A stretch of 64,000 bases of DNA, taken from the NCBI RefSeq assembly GCF_008806595.1, contig NZ_VZRB01000010.1, forward strand, positions 1 through 64,000, given 5' to 3'. This DNA comes from Streptomyces luteolifulvus. Its GTDB lineage: Bacteria > Actinomycetota > Actinomycetes > Streptomycetales > Streptomycetaceae. The position numbers were made by a program, and so were the translations under genes. Shown piece by piece: positions 57,213 through 64,000 of the stretch. Below the pieces are notes generated by a model, which saw only the letters and a program-made list of their open reading frames with translations, was not told where the DNA came from and searched no databases. Numbering within the stretch: the stretch's first letter is position 1; each line of letters starts with the position of its first letter.

Positions 57213-57556
57213 CCGCGCACTGCCTTCATTGCCTCGTCCAGCACAGCACCCAGCTCCCGCAGCGCTTCCTGCGCCACTGCCGGATCCTCGTGTTCCAGAT
57301 TGGTCTTCGCATGGCCATAGCGGGCGGACAGGTCGGGGCGGCGGGCGATTTCGATGTCCCTGGCCCAGGCCAGGACCCAGCTCCGCACAGGACTCAGCGA
57401 CTGCCATTCGACGGCCTTGGCGAAGGCGTCGTCCTTCGTGGCCTGCATCTCCTCCAGACGCCCGGGATCGACGACGGCGAGGGCTGCGCGCAGGGCGTCA
57501 GGGGTCTGCTCGGGACGGGGAACCAGCTCGTGCCCGTGATCAGACTGGGTGCTCAT
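57209..57556 (-). CDS. DUF6247-like protein, putative antitoxin
   Basis: 115 residues, ATG at 57554-57556 with CAGGAGGACA upstream. It contains TPDALRAALAVVDPGRLEEM and a basic C-terminal helix. Coupled by four bases to the downstream small protein. The first gene of a two-gene unit, the usual antitoxin-first order. Confidence 0.65.
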   Translation of the reverse strand: MSTQSDHGHELVPRPEQTPDALRAALAVVDPGRLEEMQATKDDAFAKAVEWQSLSPVRSWVLAWARDIEIARRPDLSARYGHAKTNLEHEDPAVAQEALRELGAVLDEAMKAVRG

Positions 57557-57732
57557 CGTGTCCTCCTGGAGGTGCCCCGGCCAGGCTATCCGGCTGTGCC
57601 TTGAGCGGAGCCGGACTGTGGACGTGGCACGGCACACGGGAGGGTCGGAGCTGTCCATGTGTGCGGAACTGGCCATGGTCGGCCCTGGCCTCTCGTCGGG
57701 GGGCGATTGCACATAGCGCAACCGCCCGCGGG

Positions 57733-57963
57733 TCAGGCGGCGGGAAGGCTGTTGAGGCAGTCACGGCAGCAGCCGGGGCCCACGGCGCGAAAGGCGCGGT
57801 CGCAGCCTTCGCAGGTCTGGAGTGGATGCCTGACGGCAGGTGGTGGCGTGGGCGGGCGGAAGGGTGGCGGGGGCGGTAGCTGGGCCGTGAGGCGGTGGGC
57901 AAGGAGGGCGGCGGGGCGGCGCAGGCCTTCGGGTGGCAGGTCGGCGGTCAGGGCGTGGCGCAT
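57733..57963 (-). CDS. Small CxxC protein of HATPase/HTH loci
   Basis: 76 residues. Pro-rich middle, then CEGCDRAF and CCRDCLN, likely a zinc-binding knuckle. ATG at 57961-57963, 30 bp after the HATPase gene on the same strand. Comparable small proteins sit in Streptomyces anti-sigma-like/HTH clusters. Function unknown. Confidence 0.65.
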   Translation of the reverse strand: MRHALTADLPPEGLRRPAALLAHRLTAQLPPPPPFRPPTPPPAVRHPLQTCEGCDRAFRAVGPGCCRDCLNSLPAA

Positions 57964-57993
57964 TGCAGTGGGGCTGGGCTTGGTCGGGTTCTT

Positions 57994-58419
57994 TCACTCT
58001 CGTGGTCGTTGGGGGAGACCGCCCGTGGCACCGGAGCATGGTTCGCCGGGGTCCGGTGAGACACGGACTTCGGCCCACACGGTCTTACGAGGCGCCGGCC
58101 CCTCCGTCACCCCCCAGCGGTCGGCCAGAGCGTCGATGAGGAGGAGCCCCCGGCCCGACTCCGCGTCATCAGTGGGGTGTTGGGGCTGAGGCCGGTGCTC
58201 GCCGCGGGTGTCGGTGACCTCGATGCGGAGGGTGCCGCCGACCACGTACAGCAGGAGCCGGAAGTCGCGGCCCGCGACCCGGCCGTGGGTCACCGCGTTG
58301 GTCGCCAGCTCGGCGACGATGTGCGCTGCCGGGCCGGTCGGCAGTCCCCAGGCGCGGAGCTGTTCCGTCGCGAGCAGGCGCGCCAGGCGTGCACCGCGTG
58401 GAGTGGACGACAGCTGCAC
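57994..58419 (-). CDS. ATP-binding anti-sigma-factor-like protein (HATPase_c_2)
   Basis: 141 residues, single GHKL ATPase domain. The N box is AHIVAELATNAVTHGR, G1 EVTDTRGE and G2 ESGRGLLLIDALADRWGV. There is no kinase phosphoacceptor domain, so it resembles RsbW/SpoIIAB-type proteins. GTG at 58417-58419 is the best start available; upstream the frame runs into a stop. It is divergent from the HTH pseudogene, the usual Streptomyces layout. Confidence 0.83.
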   Translation of the reverse strand: MQLSSTPRGARLARLLATEQLRAWGLPTGPAAHIVAELATNAVTHGRVAGRDFRLLLYVVGGTLRIEVTDTRGEHRPQPQHPTDDAESGRGLLLIDALADRWGVTEGPAPRKTVWAEVRVSPDPGEPCSGATGGLPQRPRE

Positions 58420-58621
58420 GCCGAAGTTGCCGATGCGAGAGTCGAGTTGGGGGATTTCTTGCTTACGTCACTCAGCGTGGCCGCGCGTGCGTACCGTGAA
58501 CAGTGACACGGCGGATGCGTACGGTGACTGTCCAGAGCTTGTCCGGTGGTGTCCGGGCTTGTCGGGACCGGCCGTACGGGTAGGGGCGTCGCGGCACGGT
58601 CGTACGACGGAGGGGTGCGGG

Positions 58622-59288
58622 ATGTCGGAGGACGGCGAGGCGGGGCGGCTCAGGAGCGAGGCGGACGAGCCGGGGTGGGAGGTCGACCCGGACGACGACT
58701 GGGGGATTGCCGTAGTAGCCACTGTGGGGCGGCAGTTGAAGCTGCGGAGGGAGGCGGTGGGGATGCGGGCCGCCGACTTCGGGGCGGCGGTCGGGTACGG
58801 CGAGGACATGGTCTACAAGATCGAGGGTGGGAAGCGGATTCCCCGGCCCGACTATCTGGACAGGGCGGACGAGGTGCTGGGGGCGGGCGGGTTGCTCTCG
58901 GCGATGAAGGAGGATGTGCGGAGGGTTCGGTATCCGAAGAAGGTGCGGGATCTGGCGCAGATGGAGGCGCAGGCGGTTGAGATCGGCGTGTATGAGTGCA
59001 ACATCATCGCTGGGCTGATGCAGACGCCGGAGCACGTTGCGCAACGTCACGCTTCAGGTGATGCCGACGAACTCAGATGCCCACCCGGGGCTGGACGGCA
59101 GAATCGAACTGCTGAAGTTCCCGGACGGCACGGCTGTTGGCCGCTCCGACGGTGCGTACAACGGTCGGCCAGCCTCCGATCCGAAGCAGCTCCGCGTCCT
59201 TGAGCTGCGGTATGGCACCCTCCGGGCTCAGGCCCTCCCGCCGAGGGAGTCGCTGGCCTTCATCGAGCAACTGCTGGGGGAAACATGA
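58622..59288 (+). pseudogene. HTH (XRE)/DUF5753 regulator with internal deletion and frameshift
   Basis: The first 139 codons from ATG 58622 read as a normal member: acidic N-terminus, HTH (GRQLKLRREAVGMRAADFG then YKIEGGKRIPRPDYL) and VEIGVYECNIIAGLMQTPEHV. At about 59036-59039 the frame jumps to one that reads LRNVTLQVMPTNSDAHPGLD and continues to FIEQLLGET and a stop. The normal family has roughly 65-80 residues between these blocks, so an out-of-frame deletion removed them. In the first frame translation would run on to 59203 as nonsense. Confidence 0.82.
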
Positions 59289-59557
59289 TCCGCAAGGCCT
59301 CCGCCGGTGACGCCTCACAACTGGCGTGGTTCAAGAGCAGCTACAGCGGCGGCACCGACGGCGAGTCCTGTGTCGAAGTCGCCCTGGCGTGGTTCAAGAG
59401 CAGCTACAGCAGCGGCAACGAAGGCGACTCTTGTGTCGAAATAGCCACCTCTCCCGCCACCGTCCACATCCGCGACTCCAAGCTCACCGACGGCCCCCGC
59501 CTCACCCTAGGCCCGGCCGCGTGGACGGACTTCGTGTCGTACGCCGCCGAAGCCTGA
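59285..59557 (+). CDS. DUF397 protein with duplicated module
   Basis: 90 residues. The DUF397 motif LAWFKSSYSGG...SCVEVA occurs twice (about residues 13-33 and 34-54) because of a 63-bp duplication. The C-terminal half VHIRDSKLTDGPRLTLGPAAWTDFV is present once. Partner of HTH/DUF5753 regulators in Streptomyces; here the partner is broken. ATG at 59285 overlaps the pseudogene stop (ATGA). Confidence 0.85.
   Translation: MIRKASAGDASQLAWFKSSYSGGTDGESCVEVALAWFKSSYSSGNEGDSCVEIATSPATVHIRDSKLTDGPRLTLGPAAWTDFVSYAAEA
59321..59410. repeat. 63-bp direct duplication in the DUF397 gene
   Basis: 27 identical bases start at 59321 and again at 59384, spacing 63 bp (21 codons). The remainder of the module has diverged. 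Confidence 0.9.
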
Positions 59558-59582
59558 CCTCCGACCTTCACAGCCCCGACGA

Positions 59583-62389
59583 TCAGCGCAGCGTCGGCAC
59601 CTCGCCTCCCTCTGCCCTCGTCAGCGTGACCCCCGTCAGGCCTCGCAGTCGGCGTTCCGCGACAGAGGTGAGGTGGTCAGGGGACGGTGGGGTGGAGCCC
59701 AGGCCGATGGCATAGCGGACGGGGTGCGTGGTGTAGGGGCGGGGCCAGGCGTGGCAGTCGGGGGCCGTTGCCGAGAGGTCGGTGACGAGGGCCCGCATCC
59801 TGCCCCGTACTCGGCCCTCGTCCGCGCCCGCGCCCACCGTCACGACCGCCCAGGCCGCGTGGCGGCGGTGGAGCGGGGGAGGGGCGAGGAGTTCGGCCCA
59901 TGGGTACGGTTCCCGCGTCGCGTCCAGCAACTCCCAGGCGCGGAACAGCTCTTGGGTGATGAGGTCGCGCATGCCCGCCGTGACCTGGTCCGTGCAGGGG
60001 CTACCCGGGCGGAGGGCGTCGTGACGGTGAAGGGGAGGGGCTGAGGCCGATCGCCCACTGACCCCACCGGGTCGCGCCAGTCCCACGCCGCCCACGTCGC
60101 GAAGAAGTGCCGTAGGAGATCGGCCGGTCGCAGATCGTCCGCCTGGCTCGCGGTGCGGGCTGCCAGGACGGACCAGGCCAGGCCCGGCAGACCCCCGAAC
60201 GGCGCCGAGTCCAGGCCCCGTGCCTTCGCCCATGCCTTGACCTGCGTAGCGAGTCGGGCGAAGGCCGGCCGGTGTGCGCCCACCGAGGCGACCACCGCGT
60301 CGGCATCGCTCACCGCGCTGAGCGCGATCGCCGCCCCCTCGCCCAGCTCGGTTCGGCGATTCACCGCCTCGGCCGGGGCCATCGCACCGGTGGCGGCGAC
60401 CACCAGGTCCACGTCCAGCTCGTCGACCCGCAACCGCAGGCCGGGTACCCGGGCCCCGACCACCTCGCGCACGTCGGTCGCCCCGGGCAGCACCTTCGTC
60501 AACCGCGCCTGAACGGAGGCGAGTTCGACCGTGCCGGGCAGAGCCGCCACCAGGTCCAGGTCGGCACCAGGCAGCGCGCAGTCCATGCGCCGGGAGCCGA
60601 CGACGTGCACGACGCCAGCGGAGAGCGCGTCCTCGATGCGGCGGGTGATCCGGTCGGCCGCGGCGGTGTCGGCGGCGGCTTCGTACCCGTACCGCGGGGC
60701 CTCCTCCGTCCAGCGGACCTCTCCCGTCCCCAGCGCCACCGTCCCCCGCAGCCGCATCGGCTCGTCGCCGCGCCGCGACAGCAGCGCCAGCTCGCCGACC
60801 CTGACCGGCATCGGGATGAGGCGGGCCTCGCAAGCGGCGGCCAGGGCGTTCGGGTCGGTGGTGCGGCCCAGGCTCAGGTGTGGGGTGAAGCCCGCGCGGC
60901 GGCCGCGGCACCGGGGGAAGAGGCGCATGAGCGTGTGGTGCAGCTCGGTCCACGGTTCCTCGCCGGCGGCCGCGGGGTCGAGCCAGACGGTGGCGTCGTC
61001 CCGGTGGCCGAACCAGTGCACGCCCTCCAGCCGGGCGTCGAAGGGAGCCGTGGTGTCCGTCGCGAACACCGATGCCGCCTGCTCGAAGGCGTGTTCCGGT
61101 ACGAATCCGAAGAGCAGGTTCACGTGCGGAGGCCAGCGGTGGACCTGCGGGTCGTGGTCCCGGCGGATGTCCTGCAGGGGCGGCCATAGCTCCTGGGGAG
61201 GGATCCACGCCAGAGCCGTGCGGGGCGTCGGCCGTGCGTCAAGGCGGTCGAGGGCGTCCCCTTCCTCCGCGTCCGCCGTCACCTCGGTCCGCACACCGTA
61301 GTGATCGGAGATGTACAGCCCGTCCGCGGTGGGCGCATCGCCGTACAGTTCGGCCCGCCGTACCCGCAGCCCCTCCCCGCGCAGCAGCACCCGGTCCAGC
61401 CGGGAGGCCCGGCCGCTGAGGGAGGAGATCGCGGCCAACGGGTTGGTGCCCGGATCGAAGGTCGGGGTCGTGTCATGGGCACCGTGGACCTCGCTCCACG
61501 CGTCCCGCATCCCGAGCGTCAGCTGCGGTGTGTCTCCGCCCTCGTTGAAGTCGCCGAGCAGGATCACATCGGCGTCCAGGCCCGCCAACCCTTCTGCGAC
61601 ACGGGCCAGTTCGGCATCGCGGCGGTCGGCACCGTTCTCGGAGTGGTCGCTGCTGAGATGGGTCGCCGCGACGACGAGGGGCCGCGTTCCCGCCTCCACG
61701 ACGAGGGCCGTCACCGCCTTGTGCGGGCTCAGCTCATGCTGCGCGGTCTCGCGGACGGGCAACCGGCTCAGGAGCAGCAGTCCGCACTCGTCCACGTCCC
61801 GGCCCCGCGGGTCCGTCCCCAGCGTCCAGCCCGCCCGCACCCATGGCTCGCACAGCAGCAGGGCGAGGAGTTCCGCCTCGACCTCCTGCAACGCGATCAC
61901 GTCCACATCGGCCTCGCACAGGGCCCGCAGCAGCAGGGGCCTGCGCCGGGCGCTGTCGATGAGGTCGGCGTCGTACCGGTCCCAGAGGGTGTTCCAGGTC
62001 AGCACCCGCACACCGCCGAAGTCGTACGCCGGGCCGGATGCGACCCCGCCCGGTGGGAGTGACGGACGCGCGGGCACCCAGTCCTCGCCGTCCCATGCGT
62101 GCGGCGTACGGGCCGTGAAGAACGGCGCCCGAAGCAGCCGAGCCACCCGAACCCGCCCGGCCTCGGTCGCGTCGATCCGGTCCACCCCTGTGGCCCGGTC
62201 CCACACCACCTCGCCGTCGGCCTCGAAGAACAGCACCCGGTGCCACGGGATCTCGCCTCCGGGTACGAACGCGGGCAGCGGAACCCGCGTGGGCGCGGCC
62301 CCGCGCTGGAGCACGCCCAGCACGAAGCGGGCCGGGTCGAAGCGCGCGTCCCAGCGCACCCGGTGATAGATCTCCTCGCTCGTACGCAC
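59583..62389 (-). pseudogene. RNA-repair fusion protein: MJ1316 - EEP nuclease - 2H phosphoesterase - nucleotidyltransferase (one-base frameshift)
   Basis: Start GTG at 62387-62389, 3 bp after the ligase stop. Order of domains: MJ1316 RNA-end-recognition (DUF504-like, about 1-75: EIYHRVRWDARFDPARF, GGEIPWHRVLFF); endonuclease/exonuclease/phosphatase (about 125-370: LTWNTLWDRYD, IALQEVE, LLGDFNEGG, ISDHYGV); 2H/LigT-like (HVNLLFG, TPHLSLG); then a polymerase-beta/poly(A)-polymerase-type nucleotidyltransferase (VVGSRRMDC...GADLDLV). Near 59997-60000 the frame breaks. The continuation CTDQVTAGMRDLITQELF to 59583 is in another frame, and one extra base in the C4 run restores about 935 residues. 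It is either a true disruption or a sequencing error. Confidence 0.8.
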
Positions 62390-62392
62390 CGG

Positions 62393-64000
62393 TCAGACCT
62401 CTTCCTCGACGGTCCCGCTCGCCCCGATGTACCAGGTGCGATGCGCGTCGCCGGGGTACGGCGGGCCGAAGCGGCGCAGCTGGGCGGTGAGCACTTCCGG
62501 CGGCACCGGGTGCTCGCGGCGGGCGTTGCGCCGTACCAGCTCGTCCTCTTCGACCAGGACCACGGCGTGGGTGGTCAGGGCGTCGCGGCGGTGGGCTATC
62601 GTGTGCACGAGCGAGCGCTGCTGCTTGTTCAAGGACGTGGCGTCCCACACCACGGTCCCTCCGGTGGCCAGGGCCCTGTCCAGCCGGTCGGGCGCCTCAC
62701 GCAGGACGTCCTGGTTGGCCCGCTGGTCGGCGCGTGCACCGCGCTCCTCGCGCAGATCGTCCAAGGAGATGTACGTGTCCACGCCCGGGAGCCCCCGGGC
62801 GAAGGTGCTCTTGCCGCTGCCGGCCGGACCGACCATGTGGATCAGCTTCGGGAAGGCAGCGCCGGACCGTCGGCGCCAGGTCGCCGCGACAGCCTCGTCC
62901 ACACCGCCGATGCGCCCCTGCGCGTACGCCTCCCGTGCCTCGGCCCGGCACCGGACGGCCGCGTCGGTCGGCAGCTCGGCGAACGCTTCCCGCAGCGCGC
63001 CCTCGTCCAGGCCCCCGATGTCCTCGGCGTGCAGCGCCGACCACTCCACGTGGTCGCGTGCTTCGTCGGTCGCTGCGGTGGCCCGGGCGACCGCGTGCAG
63101 CAGGCCCAGGTCGGCGGCGTAGGACAACCGCACCAGGCCGGCCCGCCGGTCCTCGTCCGGATACGGCCGGTGCAACGCCTGGTGCAGCCCTACGAGATCG
63201 GCGACCCGGCGCGCGAGCGGCATGCCCACCACTCCGGCGAGACGAGCCGCGAGCCGCGGCCGCCTGCCCGAGTGCAACAGCGCGGCGAGTACGCCGATGA
63301 GCCGGTCGTCCCCGGAGCGCGCCGCCGGATCGAACCGGGCGGCGGCCCGCGGGTCCCCCTCTCCGGGCAGTCCCACGGCCGCCTCCAGCGCCGCCGCATC
63401 GACGGTGTCCCCCGACCGTACGGCCCACAACGCCGCCGCCGGGCAGAGTCCGTTCTCGACGACGGCTGCGTGCATCCAGTGCGTGTCCGTCCGCACATGC
63501 CCGGCCCGCACCCACTTGGCCACGCGCTCCCCGAACTCCTGCGCGCCGAACTCGTCCACGATCCGGACGACGTACCCCTCATGCCGTCCCGGATCCAGCC
63601 TCAGCGCGCGCAGCGCCCGCTCGTCGAACACGCCTCGCCACAGCACACGCGGTACGGGGATGCCGAGCCCGCGCAGAAAGGCCACCGTCCGGTCCCAGTC
63701 CAGGCAGCGGCCGTCCCCGTCCCACACCGAGAAGCCGTAGAACCAGCTCTCCAGGGCGTCGTACGCGATCGAGTGCCGGGCGTACAGGTTCTCCCCGCAC
63801 ACCCGCCAGCCCTCGGGGACGGCGTGGCCGATGCGGGCCTGGAGCGCCTTGACCCAGGTGCGGGACGGGTGGTGGGCCGAGTCCAGCGAGCGGGCGTGCA
63901 GGCCGTCGGCGTACAGCGTGGTGTTCTCACCGTCGAGCTTCTCGGTGACGACGACCTCACGGCCGCGCAGCCCGGACAGATCGGTGACCCGGAGGTCATC
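62393..64000 (-). CDS. RNA ligase fused to polynucleotide kinase (5' end outside window)
   Basis: 535 residues visible; the start lies beyond 64000. The nucleotidyltransferase motif I is EKLDGENT with the adenylated Lys at 63938-63940, followed by CGENLYARHSI and a YVVRIVDEF (motif IV-like) strand. The C-terminal kinase has a P-loop GPAGSGKSTFAR, then ISLDDLRE and VVWDATSLNKQQR. This is an ATP-dependent RNA ligase that could rejoin broken RNA after its kinase domain phosphorylates the 5' end. It is the first gene of a cassette with the MJ1316-EEP fusion. Confidence 0.85.
   Translation of the reverse strand, partial: DDLRVTDLSGLRGREVVVTEKLDGENTTLYADGLHARSLDSAHHPSRTWVKALQARIGHAVPEGWRVCGENLYARHSIAYDALESWFYGFSVWDGDGRCLDWDRTVAFLRGLGIPVPRVLWRGVFDERALRALRLDPGRHEGYVVRIVDEFGAQEFGERVAKWVRAGHVRTDTHWMHAAVVENGLCPAAALWAVRSGDTVDAAALEAAVGLPGEGDPRAAARFDPAARSGDDRLIGVLAALLHSGRRPRLAARLAGVVGMPLARRVADLVGLHQALHRPYPDEDRRAGLVRLSYAADLGLLHAVARATAATDEARDHVEWSALHAEDIGGLDEGALREAFAELPTDAAVRCRAEAREAYAQGRIGGVDEAVAATWRRRSGAAFPKLIHMVGPAGSGKSTFARGLPGVDTYISLDDLREERGARADQRANQDVLREAPDRLDRALATGGTVVWDATSLNKQQRSLVHTIAHRRDALTTHAVVLVEEDELVRRNARREHPVPPEVLTAQLRRFGPPYPGDAHRTWYIGASGTVEEEV

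Noticed and set aside
59583..61208. 541-residue frame as a separate gene
   Set aside because: Only its last ~140 residues make sense, as the frameshifted end of the RNA-repair fusion. The earlier part is a shadow of that gene.

Overview
The window is high-GC actinobacterial DNA and almost certainly a Streptomyces chromosome core. The reasons are very high GC with third-position bias, many GTG starts, and GGAGG ribosome sites. The gene order is also typical: secE-nusG-rplKA, rplJL-rpoBC and rpsLG-fusA-tuf, with tRNA-Trp before secE and tRNA-Thr/tRNA-Met before rpmG. Streptomyces-type accessory families are present as well (DUF397 with an HTH/DUF5753 gene, a HATPase anti-sigma-like protein, DUF1707). 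The species cannot be told from the sequence alone.

Layout. 1-210 is the tail of an IS110-family transposase. 303-3303 (minus) is korB-korA, a ferredoxin-dependent 2-oxoacid oxidoreductase. 3562-7340 (minus) is one response regulator with two paralogous sensor kinases. 7631-17615 (plus) is a compact NADH-dehydrogenase-like operon, nuoABCHIJKLMN, lacking nuoD and nuoEFG. 17887-27256 is a mixed housekeeping and accessory stretch: HtpX, YccF, a SUKH-like protein, an amino acid permease, GlsB, YajQ, tRNA-Tyr, small unknown proteins, a GntR remnant, an NAD(P)-binding protein and a degenerate amidohydrolase. 27504-29008 holds tRNA-Thr, tRNA-Met, rpmG and a MaoC dehydratase pair. 29179-31771 is a TetR/MFS efflux module with matching operators. 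31909-35411 holds murB, add and an aspartate aminotransferase.

35662-55490 is the ribosomal/transcription core: tRNA-Trp, secE, nusG, rplK, rplA, two lipoprotein paralogues, the L10 leader, rplJ, rplL, rpoB, rpoC, a DUF1707 protein, rpsL, rpsG, fusA and tuf. Drug-target residues look wild type (rpoB rifampicin region, rpsL K43 and K88).

55744-64000 is accessory again: an acyltransferase, a two-gene toxin-antitoxin-like pair, a HATPase with a small CxxC protein facing an internally deleted HTH regulator and a DUF397 protein, and at the right edge a two-gene RNA-repair cassette. The cassette pairs an RNA ligase-polynucleotide kinase with a fusion of MJ1316, EEP nuclease, 2H phosphoesterase and nucleotidyltransferase domains. 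The fusion gene carries a one-base frameshift. This cassette is the most unusual system in the window. The partial complex I beside KorAB, the TetR operator pair and the deleted HTH gene are the next most interesting.
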